64,000 bases of DNA, taken from positions 154,831-218,830 of the forward strand of contig NZ_JAGIZB010000007.1 of NCBI RefSeq assembly GCF_017813395.1, read 5' to 3'. The notes under the pieces were generated by a model, which was given only the letters and a program-made list of their open reading frames with translations, had not been told where the DNA came from and made no database searches. This document shows positions 31,635-41,343 of this stretch, one piece after another. The translations under genes and the position numbers were made by a program. The DNA is from Pararoseomonas baculiformis. Lineage in GTDB: Bacteria; Pseudomonadota; Alphaproteobacteria; Acetobacterales; Acetobacteraceae. Positions within the stretch are counted from its first letter, which is position 1; every line of letters begins with the position of its first letter.

Positions 31635-32423
31635 ATGGAGGATTCTTCCGTCACGCTGGAGGTGGATGCGCGCGGCATTGCGACGCTGACACTCAACCGG
31701 CCAGAGATCGGCAATGCCTATGATGGCAATCTGCTGAGGCGCTTCGTCTTCCTGCTGGACAGCCTGGCCAGCCATCCGGGCCTCCGTGCCGTCATCATTC
31801 GAGGGGCGGGCCGGCACTTTCAATGTGGGGCGGATCTCGGCTGGATGGCGGAGATCGCCCAGCAGCCGCCCGAGCTGGCACGGGAGGCTTCCCGTGCCAG
31901 CGTCACAGCCTTCCGGCGCCTGAACGAGTTCCCTCTTCCCACCATGGCCCTGGTCCAGGGCGCATGCTTTGGCGGCGGATGCGGATTGCTCTGCTGTGTG
32001 GACGTGGCGCTTGCCGTTCCAGGCGCCGTCTTCGGGCTCACGGAAGTGCGCGTCGGTGTCGCTCCCACTCCGATCTCAACGCAGCTGGTACAGACTCTGG
32101 GCCTTCACAAGGCGCGCCGCTATGCCCTGACAGGCGAGCGCTTCGATGCAGCGACCGCTCTCGCCATCGGCCTGGTCCACGAGGTTGTGCCGGCGGACGA
32201 CATCGAGGCACGGCTGGAAGCCCTGGTCGCGGCTTTTCTTGCCGCTGCGCCACAGGCATCAGCCGTGACGAAGCACTCCCTTCTCCGCGCCAACCGCCTG
32301 CTGCTGACGGATGAGGAAGCGGACACTCTGGCCGAGGAGTCCTGGAGGCAGCGCGCGAGTGATGAAGGAAAGGAGGGACTTCGGGCCTTTCGAGAAAAGA
32401 GGCGCCCCCTCTGGCAGCCATAG
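31635..32423 (+). CDS. Enoyl-CoA hydratase/isomerase family protein (262 aa)
   Basis: The start is taken at ATG 31635 (MEDSSVTLEV), with AAAGGG nearby; a TTG at 31617 is possible. Crotonase-fold motifs are seen: TLTLNRPEIGNAYD, IIRGAGRHFQCGADLGWM (oxyanion loop) and VQGACFGGGCGLLCCVDVALA. The length and the LGLHKARRYALTGERFDA segment fit methylglutaconyl- or general enoyl-CoA hydratases. It closes the plus-strand catabolic unit. Confidence 0.85.
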   Translation: MEDSSVTLEVDARGIATLTLNRPEIGNAYDGNLLRRFVFLLDSLASHPGLRAVIIRGAGRHFQCGADLGWMAEIAQQPPELAREASRASVTAFRRLNEFPLPTMALVQGACFGGGCGLLCCVDVALAVPGAVFGLTEVRVGVAPTPISTQLVQTLGLHKARRYALTGERFDAATALAIGLVHEVVPADDIEARLEALVAAFLAAAPQASAVTKHSLLRANRLLLTDEEADTLAEESWRQRASDEGKEGLRAFREKRRPLWQP

Positions 32424-32533
32424 CTGGCAATTCCTGGCGGCCAGGGCCAAGCCAGGCTTCCATCCGGGTCAACCAGTGGGCCGATCAGCCCCATCTCTGA
32501 AATAGGAAATTAGGCGCTTCCCGCGAATCGTGT

Positions 32534-32548
32534 GTTCTGTTTATGTTC
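32534..32548 (+). promoter_or_regulatory. LexA box (GTTC-N7-GTTC)
   Basis: GTTCTGTTTATGTTC is an exact GTTC-N7-GTTC, the consensus LexA box of alphaproteobacteria. It sits directly in front of, and partly over, the first possible imuA start (ATG 32543). This places the imuA-imuB-dnaE2 cassette under SOS control. Confidence 0.85.
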
Positions 32549-32554
32549 CTCAAG

Positions 32555-33358
32555 ATGTGGCCCCCCTTCGCCCATCCTCCTGCCCCGCAACCGCACGGAT
32601 CCAAGATCCTGGCTGAGTTGCGGGCCCATGTCGCCCGCCTGGAGCGAGCCGATCCGGCCCTGCGCGAACAGGAATGGCATCCGTTCGGCCATGCTGGTGT
32701 TGATGCTGCCCTCCCGGGCGGCGGCCTGATGCTGGGAGCCCTGCACGAGGTCGCAGGGACCGGCCCGGACATGGAGCATGCCGCAGCAGCGGCCCTGTTC
32801 GTGGCGGGCTGCCTCGCCCGCCTGCCGGGCACGGTGCTCTGGGTGCTGGAGCGCTCCGACCTCTTCGCACCCGGCCTTGCCGCCGTCGGCCTGCATCCCG
32901 CGCGCGTGCTCTATGCCGAGGCGGGCAAGGCCGCGACCGTGCTCCTCGTCATGGAGGAAGGCCTTCGCGAGGCGGGCCTGGCGGGTGTCGTGGGCGAGGT
33001 CTCCGGCAGGCTCACGCTGACTGCCTCCCGGCGCCTGCAACTCGCCGCCGAGCGCTCGGGCGTCACCGCTTTCGCGATCCGCCGCCCGCGCCGCCATGAT
33101 GATTCCACCCTGCTTGAGCCCTGCGCGGCTGTCACCCGATGGCAGGTCGCCTCGCTGCCGAGCGGCCCACCCCTTCCGGCCGCCCCCGACGTGCCCGGCC
33201 TCGCCCGGGCGAGGTGGCGGCTGGAACTGGTGCGGTGCCGTGGCGGAGAGGCGGCGTCCTGGGTGGTGGAGGCGTGCGATGCGCAGGGTCGTCTCGGTGT
33301 GGTTCCCGACCTTGCCGACCGACAGGCTGCGCCGGGGCCCCGGCGCGCCTCCGCCTGA
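32555..33358 (+). CDS. imuA: ImuA, SOS mutasome accessory protein
   Basis: ATG 32555 (MWPPFAHPPAP) is preferred because ATG 32543 lies inside the LexA box; neither has a ribosome site, so translation may be leaderless. The protein (267 aa) is a RecA/SulA-like ImuA: HPFGHAGVDAALPGGGLMLGALHEVAG, followed by a Walker-like ATPase layout and RPRRHDDSTLLEPCAAVTRW. It partners ImuB and DnaE2 in error-prone repair synthesis. Its 3' end overlaps imuB by 80 bases. Confidence 0.85.
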   Translation: MWPPFAHPPAPQPHGSKILAELRAHVARLERADPALREQEWHPFGHAGVDAALPGGGLMLGALHEVAGTGPDMEHAAAAALFVAGCLARLPGTVLWVLERSDLFAPGLAAVGLHPARVLYAEAGKAATVLLVMEEGLREAGLAGVVGEVSGRLTLTASRRLQLAAERSGVTAFAIRRPRRHDDSTLLEPCAAVTRWQVASLPSGPPLPAAPDVPGLARARWRLELVRCRGGEAASWVVEACDAQGRLGVVPDLADRQAAPGPRRASA

Positions 33359-34790
33359 GATGCCCCTGGTCACGCGTGCCCTGGACGGTGGACGGCAGGT
33401 GGTCGCGTCTGCCGATCAAGCCGCCCTCTCCCTCGGCCTGGCCCCCGGCCTTTCGCTCGCGGAGGCGCGCGCCCGCGTGCCGGAGCTCCGCGTCCATGAG
33501 GCCGATCCCGAGGGCGACGCGGCAGCCCTGCGCCATCTCGCGACCTGGGCAAGCCGCTATGCGCCGCTGGTCGCTCCCGACCCGCCGGATGGCCTGTTGC
33601 TCGACATGACCGGAGGCACCCATCTGCACGGCGGCGAGGCGGCCCTCCTGGACGACCTTCTCGAACGGCTGGGCCGCTCAGGGCTGACGGTGCGCGCTGC
33701 CATGGCGAGCACGATCGGGGTTGCCCATGCCCTGGCCCGCTTTGGCCCCGCGGACAGGGAAGTCGTGGCGCCCGGCGATGAGGTGTCCCGTCTGGCCGAC
33801 CTGTCCCCGAGCGCTCTCCGGATCGCGCCCGACATCGTCCGTGGCCTCCTCGTGCTTGGCTTCGAGACGGTGGGGCAGCTCATGCGTGTTCCTCGGGCGC
33901 CGCTTGCCCGGCGCTTCGGGCCCGAGCTCCTGGCACGGCTGGATGCGGCGCTTGGCCGCCGTTTCGAGCCGCTGGAACCTTGGTTTGCGCCCGAAGCCAT
34001 CCAGCACAGGCTTGCTTTCGTCGAACCGCTGCTGACCGCCACAGCGCTCGGCATCGCCCTCGACCGCCTGCTCTCCATCGTCTGCCCCGCCCTGGAGGCG
34101 GCGGGCATGGGCGCCCGCACGGTCGATGCTCTGTTCGAGCGGGTGGACGCCACCGTGCAGGCCGTGCGCATCGGCACCGCCCGGCCGAGCCGCGACCCTG
34201 GCCACCTCGGGCGCATGCTCCGGGACCGGCTGGAGCGGGTGGAGCCGGGCTTCGGGATTGAGGCCGTGCGGCTGGTCGTTCGCGTCGCCGAGCCGCTCGC
34301 CTGGTCGCAGGCCGCAGCCGTCCCGGGCGAAGCTCCAGTCCTCGACGTCTCGGCCCTGGTGGATCGCCTCGGCAACTGGCTCGGCAGCGACCGGGTGTTC
34401 CGCGCCGTGCCGGTCGAGAGCCGGGTGCCCGAGCGGTCGTTTCGCCGTGCGCCTCCGCTCTGGTCTGCCCCCAACCTGTCCTGGCCCGAGGCGCTGCCCC
34501 GGCCCGTGCGGCTGATCACCCCGCCGCAACCGGTCGAGGCCATTGCCGCCCTGCCGGACCGCCCGCCCGCCGCCTTCACCTGGCGCCGCGTCCGCCGCCG
34601 CATCCGCCATGCCGACGGTCCTGAGCGCGTCACCGGCGAGTGGTGGCGGCGCGAGGCCGAGATGCGTGCGGTGCGCGACTACTGGGCCGTCGAGGATGAG
34701 GAGGGGCGCCGCTACTGGCTGTTCCGCCGCGGCGACGGCGAGGACCCGGCAACCGGCGACCTCGGCTGGTTCCTCCACGGCCTGTTCTGA
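33279..34790 (+). CDS. imuB: ImuB, inactive Y-family polymerase-like protein (503 aa)
   Basis: The start at 33279 (MRRVVSVWFPTLPTDRL) lies inside imuA and is the family's usual opening. The Y-family fold is recognisable (VTRALDGGRQVVASADQAALSLGLAPG), but the first catalytic Asp position reads VWFPTLP and lacks the acid, as is known for ImuB. The C-terminal region ends with RYWLFRRGDGEDP, typical of the family. It acts as a clamp- and DnaE2-recruiting hub. Confidence 0.9.
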   Translation: MRRVVSVWFPTLPTDRLRRGPGAPPPEMPLVTRALDGGRQVVASADQAALSLGLAPGLSLAEARARVPELRVHEADPEGDAAALRHLATWASRYAPLVAPDPPDGLLLDMTGGTHLHGGEAALLDDLLERLGRSGLTVRAAMASTIGVAHALARFGPADREVVAPGDEVSRLADLSPSALRIAPDIVRGLLVLGFETVGQLMRVPRAPLARRFGPELLARLDAALGRRFEPLEPWFAPEAIQHRLAFVEPLLTATALGIALDRLLSIVCPALEAAGMGARTVDALFERVDATVQAVRIGTARPSRDPGHLGRMLRDRLERVEPGFGIEAVRLVVRVAEPLAWSQAAAVPGEAPVLDVSALVDRLGNWLGSDRVFRAVPVESRVPERSFRRAPPLWSAPNLSWPEALPRPVRLITPPQPVEAIAALPDRPPAAFTWRRVRRRIRHADGPERVTGEWWRREAEMRAVRDYWAVEDEEGRRYWLFRRGDGEDPATGDLGWFLHGLF

Positions 34791-34805
34791 CCCCTCACCA
34801 CGAGC

Positions 34806-35045
34806 ATGGATGCCCCCCGTATGCCCGACGACGTGCTGCGCCCCGCGACCGAGGATGAGATCGCGGAATCGCTCGCCTACGGTCTCCAATATGACGGTCG
34901 CCGCCGCGTCCACCACGCTGACACCGCCATGGCCCGGATCACCGCCGAGCGCCTCGTGCGCCAACTCCAGGAGAGTGGCTTCGTGCTGATGAAGCGCCCG
35001 GCCGCGGCGGCGCCCAGCACCACCGGCCACATCCGCCGCTCCTGA
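34806..35045 (+). CDS. Small hypothetical protein between imuB and dnaE2 (79 aa)
   Basis: ATG 34806 is 15 bp after imuB and its stop is 4 bp before dnaE2. The middle ([49 protein letters not shown]) reads as a well-formed helical domain with coding-like composition. I cannot name the family. The tight packing suggests it is cotranscribed and co-induced with the mutasome. Confidence 0.6.
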   Translation: MDAPRMPDDVLRPATEDEIAESLAYGLQYDGRRRVHHADTAMARITAERLVRQLQESGFVLMKRPAAAAPSTTGHIRRS

Positions 35046-35049
35046 CCCC

Positions 35050-38000
35050 ATGGCCTCGGCTCCCTATGCCGAGCTGCAGGTCACGACGAACTACTCCTTC
35101 CTGCGCGGCGCCAGCCACCCGCAGGAGCTGTTCGCCGCCGCCGCCGCGCTCGGCCTCCCCGCCCTCGGCGTCGCGGATCACAACAGCGTCGCGGGGATCG
35201 TCCGCTGCTGGGACGCCGCCAGGACGACGGGCGTCCGCCTCGTCGCGGGCTGTCGCGTTGACCTGAACTGCGGCGCCTCCCTGCTGCTCTATCCGAAGGA
35301 CCGCCCGGGCTGGTCGCGCCTGACGCGCCTCCTCACCCTCGGCAAGCTCCGAGCCGGGCATCGCGGCTTCGACGTCGGGTGGCCGGATGTGGCGTCGCAT
35401 GCCGAGGGCCTGCTCGCCGTCCTCGTGCCCGGCGAGGCGGATGGGGAGGACGAGCTCGCGCCTCGATTGTCTCGCCTGCGGGAGACCTTCCGTGGCCGGG
35501 CCTACGCCGCCCTGACGCCCAGGCGCCGCCCAGGTGACGCCGTTCGCCTGCACCGGGTCGCGGAGCTCGCGCGGGCCGCGCGGGTCGCCCCGCTCGCGAC
35601 CGGCGATGTCCTCTACCACGCCCCGGAACGCCGGATCCTGCAGGACGTGCTCTCCTGCGTCCGCGAGGGCTGCACCATCGACGCGGCGGGCCTGCGCCTC
35701 CGGGGCGAGGCCGACCGGCAGCTGCGCCACCCCGCCGAGATGGCACGCCTGCTCTCACGCCATCCCGAGGCGGTCGCCCGCAGCCTCGAGGTGGTGGAGC
35801 GCTGCACCTTCGACCTCGGCGAGATCTGCTATCAGTACCCGGACGAGACGGAGGTGCCCGGCGAGACCGCCCAGGACGCCTTGGAGCGCCTGACCTGGGC
35901 CGGGGCGGGCATGCGCTATCCTGAGGGCGTGCCCGGCGACGTCGCGGCCCAGCTGCGGCACGAACTGTCGCTCATCGCGAGCCTGGAATACGCACCGTAC
36001 TTCCTGACCGTGAACTCCATCGTCCGCTACGCCCGCTCGAAGGAGATCCTTTGCCAGGGCCGGGGCTCCGCCGCCAACTCCGCCGTCTGCTACGTCCTTG
36101 GCATCACCAGCATCGACCCGACGCGCTCGGGCCTGCTTTTTGAGCGCTTCGTCTCGGCCGAGAGGAAGGAGCCGCCCGACATCGACGTGGACTTCGAGGC
36201 CGAGCGGCGCGAGGAGGTCATCCAGTGGGTCTACGACCACTATGGCCGCGACCGCGCCGCCCTCTGCTGCACGGTGATGCGCTACCGCGCCCGGGGCGCC
36301 GTGCGCGACGTGGGCAAGGTGCTCGGCCTGCCCGAGGACGTCACCGGCGCCTTGGCATCCCAGGTCTGGGGGTGGAGCGAGGAGGGCGTGCAGGATGAGC
36401 ACGCGGCGGAGCTGAACCTCGACCCGGGCGACCGCCGCATCCGGCTCACCCTTGAGCTCGCGCGCCAGCTCATCGGCTTTCCGCGCCAGCTCGGGACGCA
36501 CCCCGGCGGCTTCGTGCTCACCCGCGACCGGCTGGACGACCTCGTTCCGATCATGCCCACCGCCATGGCAAACCGCGCCGTGGTCGAGTGGGATAAGGAC
36601 GACATCGACCTCTTGCGCATGATGAAGGTCGATGTCCTCGGCCTTGGCATGCTCGGCTGCCTGCGGCGGACCTTCGGGCTGCTCGCGCAGCATCGGGGTC
36701 TGCACCTGACCATGGCGGACATCCCACCCGAGGATCCGGCTACCTACGCGATGATCCGGCGAGCCGACACGCTGGGCACGTTCCAGATCGAGAGCAGGGC
36801 GCAGATGGCGATGCTGCCCCGGATGAAGCCCAGGACCTTCTACGACCTTGTCATCGAGGTGGCCGTCGTCCGGCCCGGTCCCATCCAGGGCGACATGGTC
36901 CACCCCTATCTACGGCGCCGGGAGGAAAAGGAGCCGGTCACCTATCCGACGCCGGAGCTGGAGCGCGTGCTCTCGAAGACCTTGGGCGTGCCCCTTTTTC
37001 AGGAGCAGGCGATGCAGGTCGCCATCGTCTGTGCGGGCTTCACCCCAGGTGAGGCCGACAATCTCCGGAGGGCGATGGCGACCTTCAAGTTCACCGGCGG
37101 GGTCAGCGCCTTCAAGGAGAAGCTCGTCTCGGGGATGGTCGCCCGCGGCTACGATCAGGCGTTCGCCGAGCGCACCTTCAGCCAGATCGAGGGCTTCGGG
37201 AGCTACGGCTTCCCGGAGAGCCACGCGGCCAGCTTCGCCCTCATCGCCTACGCCTCCTCCTGGCTGAAGTGCCACCACCCCGATGCCTTCTGCGCGGGGC
37301 TGCTGAACAGCCAGCCCATGGGCTTCTACGCCCCAGCGCAGGTTGTCCGCGACGCGCGCGAGCACGGCGTCGAGGTGCGGCCGGTCTGCGTCAACCGAAG
37401 CAGCTGGGACTGCACTCTGGAGCCGACAGTCGGGCGGCACCTTGCGGTCCGCCTCGGCCTGCGCATGGCGCGCGGGCTGGACGTCGCTCACGGCGAGGCC
37501 CTCGTGGCCCGGCGCGGCGGGACGCCCTATCGCTCGCCCGAGGAGATCCAGCGCCGGGCGCGGATCCCCGTCGCCGCGCTCCGGCACCTGGCCGAGGCAG
37601 ATGCCTTCCTCGGCCTTGGCCTCGGGCGCCGTGAGGCATTGTGGGCCATACGCGGCCTCGCAGATGGCGAGTTGCCCCTCTTTGCCGCCATCGACCAGGG
37701 CGGCCTTCCGGCACCCGAGGCGACTGAGCCAGAGGTGCTGCTGGCCGACATGGCTGAGGGACGGAAGGTGGTGGAGGACTACCGCAAGGTCGGGCTCTCC
37801 TTGCGGCAGCATCCGGTGGCCTTCCTTCGGGAGGAGTTGTCCCGGGCCGGGATGGTCGCCTGCGGCAGCCTGGCATCCCTGCGGAGCGGGCGGCGCGTAA
37901 CGGTGGCCGGGCTGGTGCTGGTCCGGCAAAAGCCCGGCAGCGCCAAGGGCGTCATGTTCATCACCATCGAGGACGAGACGGGCGTGGGCAACCTGATCGT

Positions 38001-38322
38001 CTGGCCGAAGCTCTTCGAGGCACAGCGGCGCCTCGTCCTGTCGGCGGGGATGGTCGCCTGCCGCGGGCGGGTGCAGTCCGAGGATGGGGTGACCCACCTC
38101 ATCGCAGAGCAGCTGACGGACCTGACGCCGCTGCTGAACAGCGTGGGCCGACGGGGCGAGGCGTTCCCGCTGCCGCATGGCCGCGGCGACGAGGCCCATC
38201 ATGGTGGTGGGCCGGATCACCGGGAGCAGGAAGGATTGGCTGGCCGCAAGGCGAGGGACATCTACATCCCTGACTTGCGGCTGGGTTCGGGCATCAAGGT
38301 GCCAACGCGGGATTTCCGTTAG
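35050..38322 (+). CDS. dnaE2: DnaE2, error-prone DNA polymerase (1090 aa)
   Basis: An N-terminal PHP domain ([29 protein letters not shown]) is followed by the C-family polymerase core with catalytic Asp in PDIDVDF (about residues 377-382) and [17 protein letters not shown]-terminal OB fold ([30 protein letters not shown]) comes before [20 protein letters not shown]. Length is typical of DnaE2. It performs translesion synthesis with ImuA/ImuB. Confidence 0.95.
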   Translation: MASAPYAELQVTTNYSFLRGASHPQELFAAAAALGLPALGVADHNSVAGIVRCWDAARTTGVRLVAGCRVDLNCGASLLLYPKDRPGWSRLTRLLTLGKLRAGHRGFDVGWPDVASHAEGLLAVLVPGEADGEDELAPRLSRLRETFRGRAYAALTPRRRPGDAVRLHRVAELARAARVAPLATGDVLYHAPERRILQDVLSCVREGCTIDAAGLRLRGEADRQLRHPAEMARLLSRHPEAVARSLEVVERCTFDLGEICYQYPDETEVPGETAQDALERLTWAGAGMRYPEGVPGDVAAQLRHELSLIASLEYAPYFLTVNSIVRYARSKEILCQGRGSAANSAVCYVLGITSIDPTRSGLLFERFVSAERKEPPDIDVDFEAERREEVIQWVYDHYGRDRAALCCTVMRYRARGAVRDVGKVLGLPEDVTGALASQVWGWSEEGVQDEHAAELNLDPGDRRIRLTLELARQLIGFPRQLGTHPGGFVLTRDRLDDLVPIMPTAMANRAVVEWDKDDIDLLRMMKVDVLGLGMLGCLRRTFGLLAQHRGLHLTMADIPPEDPATYAMIRRADTLGTFQIESRAQMAMLPRMKPRTFYDLVIEVAVVRPGPIQGDMVHPYLRRREEKEPVTYPTPELERVLSKTLGVPLFQEQAMQVAIVCAGFTPGEADNLRRAMATFKFTGGVSAFKEKLVSGMVARGYDQAFAERTFSQIEGFGSYGFPESHAASFALIAYASSWLKCHHPDAFCAGLLNSQPMGFYAPAQVVRDAREHGVEVRPVCVNRSSWDCTLEPTVGRHLAVRLGLRMARGLDVAHGEALVARRGGTPYRSPEEIQRRARIPVAALRHLAEADAFLGLGLGRREALWAIRGLADGELPLFAAIDQGGLPAPEATEPEVLLADMAEGRKVVEDYRKVGLSLRQHPVAFLREELSRAGMVACGSLASLRSGRRVTVAGLVLVRQKPGSAKGVMFITIEDETGVGNLIVWPKLFEAQRRLVLSAGMVACRGRVQSEDGVTHLIAEQLTDLTPLLNSVGRRGEAFPLPHGRGDEAHHGGGPDHREQEGLAGRKARDIYIPDLRLGSGIKVPTRDFR

Positions 38323-38335
38323 GGTGCGGCCCCAA

Positions 38336-38510
38336 TCAGCACCGGAATGCGATGCGCGCGGCGCTCGCGAGGGTAGGCGCGACGTTGGCTGCGAACTTGT
38401 CCTAGCGGGTGCCGGCGCGGGAGGCCCTTCAGGCGGCAGATTGCGGCCCCGATGCGCCAACGCGACCTCGGGGCGCAAACGCAAGCCTTGTCGAGCACTA
38501 CAGTCTGTCC
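38336..38510 (-). pseudogene. IS5-family transposase C-terminal relic
   Basis: On the minus strand one frame reads RWRIGAAICRLKGLPRR and, after a frameshift, the next reads TR(stop)DKFAANVAPTLASAARIAF. Together they match the IS5-type end (RLKxFRRxATRYDKxAxNF), with the Tyr codon now TAG. It lies 14 bp after dnaE2. No terminal inverted repeat or other transposase part was found. The rest of 38323-38622 holds no supported gene. Confidence 0.65.
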
Positions 38511-38622
38511 GCCGCGCCTCGGGAAAATTCGACGACGCGCCACCTAGGCAATGACCGGTCCCGGCGGCACAATCCTGCAGCAGTCCAGTGCATGAATTAA
38601 ATGTCCGGGAGAAACGGCACCG

Positions 38623-39264
38623 ATGGCCATGTCTTCGTACGCCCAATGTGGGCAAGACATACTTGCCCAGTTCCTGCTACGCCGAAGCGGCACAATTCCG
38701 GACTGGAAATCTCACAAAGGGCGCTATGTCGACATCGGATCCAACGACCCCGTGCGGGGATCCAATACTTACGCCTTCTACAAGATTGGGTGGAGCGGCC
38801 TGTGCATCGACGCGAACCCCGATCTCGCTGACAACTTCCGCAAGCTCCGCCCCAATGACACGGTTCTCTCCTGCGGTGTCGGGAAGGAGGAGGGAACGCT
38901 CCAGTTCTATCGCTTTACGACCGCACAACATAACACTTTCGACCCCGGACGCGCGCGCAAGAACCCGGACAAGGTCCATTCCGTCATCGATGTGCCGGTA
39001 CGCACTCTCACCTCGATATTGGACGAACACCTGGGTGATGACCGCCGGATTGATCTTCTCTCGATCGACGCCGAGAATTACGAGCTGAACATTCTCTCCT
39101 CGACGGATTTCGGGCGCTACCGCCCCACCTTGATCGTTTTCGAGAGCTTCGGCTCCATACGGCAAGGTCTCGAGCGGCCAGAAGTTCGGTTGCTGGAGCA
39201 GGCCGGTTATGAACTCGTGGCGAATACCGGACACGACATCTTCATGATCGACCGCAAGCCCTGA
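38623..39264 (+). CDS. FkbM-family SAM methyltransferase (213 aa)
   Basis: The FkbM pattern is clear: SYAQCGQDILAQFLL, RYVDIGSNDPVRGSNTYAFYKIGWSGLCIDANP (SAM-binding region), VPVRTLTSIL and DLLSIDAENYELNIL. Such enzymes O-methylate sugars in glycolipids and surface glycans. It faces a pyruvyl transferase operon across a short gap and probably acts on the same glycan. Confidence 0.8.
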   Translation: MAMSSYAQCGQDILAQFLLRRSGTIPDWKSHKGRYVDIGSNDPVRGSNTYAFYKIGWSGLCIDANPDLADNFRKLRPNDTVLSCGVGKEEGTLQFYRFTTAQHNTFDPGRARKNPDKVHSVIDVPVRTLTSILDEHLGDDRRIDLLSIDAENYELNILSSTDFGRYRPTLIVFESFGSIRQGLERPEVRLLEQAGYELVANTGHDIFMIDRKP

Positions 39265-39335
39265 TCGCGGGGGCCAGCAACTGATGACGGCCAGGAGCAG
39301 GACGGCACGGAACAGCGTGGCGCCGGAATATACGT

Positions 39336-40619
39336 TCATTTTCGGCCGACTGCCAGGGCGGTGCCTCCCGGGCCTTGCCTCGGCCCTGGCCCTGGCCCTG
39401 ACAGATGTGCCCCGACAGCCCAGCCTGCCCCTTCCAGTCGAGCACCCTCCCGCATGTAGGCTCGCAGGAAGTCTGCGCGGGGCTTACGCCCAATCTCCCT
39501 ATCGCCGAACGCTTGAACGACGCGGGTCCAATGCCGATCCAAGGCCTGGCCGACATGGCCAGGCAGGATCGTGCGGCCCCGCCGGGTCAGTAGCGCATCC
39601 GCGTGGAGAAAACCCTCGTCCCAACTGACCGCCAGATCCTCGGCCCGCCCGATCTGCTCAACCAGGCCGGAATATTTGGGGCGAGCGGGAAGCGCCACGA
39701 GAGCGCCAGGCGTGCCGTAGGCGGCAGCCGTGACATACCCGTGCAGCGACCCACCCAGGTAGCAGGCAGAGAAAGCAATGGCGGCCGCCAGCTCACGCAG
39801 GCTGACGGCGTCGTCCAGCAGGATATGCGGAACGGTCAGTTGCTCCGACAGCGCCCGCAGCACCGGCAGATCACCCAGCACGGGCCCCAACACCAGCAGC
39901 AAGGGAAGAACCTGATGCCGTCGGGCGAGGTCGTCCAGCCTGCGGGCGAATGTTCCCACATCGATCGATGCGAGGGAACGGGCGCGAACATGGAGCGCGA
40001 GGCAGGCCGTGTCCCCCGCGAGATGCTTGCGGGCGAGGAAGTTCCGGAAAACTTCCCTCAGCCCCGCAAGAGGCCAGAGCTTCGGCAGGTCCAGGGCGGT
40101 ATCGGGGACGACCTCGATCGCCAGTTCCTCCGCGTCAAGAAGGCGGGCGGTTCCGCAATCCCGCACGGCAAGGTAGCTCGCGGCCCTCAACGCGGGGGTC
40201 ACCAGCGCCTCGCGACGCGCCGCCGAGAAAGGGTGTGGAGCGCCCGGCGCGTTCCAGACCACGGGCACATCCAGCACGGCACCGGCCAGCGTCGCCCCCA
40301 TCCAGAGCGACGGGTAGGCATGGCCCGCCACGCCGGCCCGCTGATAGGGCGGCAATGTATCCGCCGATCGCCCGATGATGATGTATCCGCCGCCGATGAG
40401 GACTCCTTGCGCATCGGTCGAGGTCATGGCCGCCGCTTCGATAGGGCGCGGCGCATCGGAATACCCGGCCAGGTTCGCTGTGGGCGAGACGGGGACGACC
40501 TTGATCCCCGCTGCGTTCAGCCGATGGGCTGCAACGAGGGGGAAGAGCAAGTCACCGTAATTCGCAACATCGAACGTGCCAGTGACGAGGACGCGCCGCG
40601 GGGACTCCAACTCAGCCAT
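39336..40619 (-). CDS. Polysaccharide pyruvyl transferase family protein (427 aa)
   Basis: The opening VLVTGTFDVANYGDLLFPLVAAHRL and VLIGGGYII are the family's N-terminal marks; YLGGSLHGYVTAAAYGTPG near the C-terminal half is the conserved donor-site region. The family transfers pyruvate from PEP to sugars as a ketal. It is the last gene of a nine-gene minus-strand operon and is one of three paralogs here. The Pro/Gly-rich tail of about 25 residues is unusual. Confidence 0.85.
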   Translation of the reverse strand: MAELESPRRVLVTGTFDVANYGDLLFPLVAAHRLNAAGIKVVPVSPTANLAGYSDAPRPIEAAAMTSTDAQGVLIGGGYIIIGRSADTLPPYQRAGVAGHAYPSLWMGATLAGAVLDVPVVWNAPGAPHPFSAARREALVTPALRAASYLAVRDCGTARLLDAEELAIEVVPDTALDLPKLWPLAGLREVFRNFLARKHLAGDTACLALHVRARSLASIDVGTFARRLDDLARRHQVLPLLLVLGPVLGDLPVLRALSEQLTVPHILLDDAVSLRELAAAIAFSACYLGGSLHGYVTAAAYGTPGALVALPARPKYSGLVEQIGRAEDLAVSWDEGFLHADALLTRRGRTILPGHVGQALDRHWTRVVQAFGDREIGRKPRADFLRAYMREGARLEGAGWAVGAHLSGPGPGPRQGPGGTALAVGRK

Positions 40620-41343
40620 GCAGGATGTACCAGCGGCGCGGGCCGAAGGCGGAGTGATAGGGCGGGTCTAGGATTGTTACTTCGGAGCGTCCCGCATCCC
40701 TGAAGGCGTGCAGCAGGCTGTCTTCCGTGAACCAGAAGCCTTCCGGATCGGCGGCCGAGGACCAGGCCTGGCCAGTCTCGCGGCAGAGCGCACCCTCATA
40801 GCCATCCACTGCCGGAGCAGGACGAAAGCGCCAGGCCCGGTCCGCCGGAATGCATGTGCTGTCGTAAAGCTCCGTGTCGATCACGAGAGGCCGGCCAGCC
40901 GAGCGTCGCAGCAAGGCCAGTTGGTCCGACAGCGGCAGATGGTAGAGGACACCGACAGCCAGAACGACATCGAATTCATGCAGCCGGTCGAAGTCGCGCA
41001 GGTCCGTCGTGATGCTGGTGATCCGGTCGCCCGCAGGGGTGTCGGGGGCACCGGCGGCCCGCGCATCCTCACCGGCGAGCGTCCAGCGTGGGCGCGCATC
41101 GATCGCCGTGACCGCATAGCCCAGGCGACTGGCGATGCGGGAGAACTGACCAGCCCCCGCGCCGAGGTCAACCAGGGTCGCCCCGGGCCGTGGCGGCAGG
41201 ATAACACGCAGGATGTGCCGGAAGGTCTTCAGGCGCAGGCTGAGATGCGCCGCGGCCGGGAAAGGCTCGCCTGGCTGGCGTGGAACATCCGCAAAGGGCG
41301 CAGTCAGGCGCTTGATCGCCAAGCCGGTACTTGTTGCGGTCAC
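40612..41343 (-). CDS. Class I SAM-dependent methyltransferase (243 aa)
   Basis: A GTG start overlaps the upstream stop. Motif I is clear (ATLVDLGAGAGQFSRIASRLGYAVTAIDARP), followed by FDVVLAVGVLYHLPLSDQLALL. After the core, YHSAFGPRRWYILH ends the protein. The substrate is unknown; the setting suggests a sugar or lipid. Its end overlaps the following pyruvyl transferase by 8 bases. Confidence 0.8.
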   Translation of the reverse strand: MTATSTGLAIKRLTAPFADVPRQPGEPFPAAAHLSLRLKTFRHILRVILPPRPGATLVDLGAGAGQFSRIASRLGYAVTAIDARPRWTLAGEDARAAGAPDTPAGDRITSITTDLRDFDRLHEFDVVLAVGVLYHLPLSDQLALLRRSAGRPLVIDTELYDSTCIPADRAWRFRPAPAVDGYEGALCRETGQAWSSAADPEGFWFTEDSLLHAFRDAGRSEVTILDPPYHSAFGPRRWYILHG

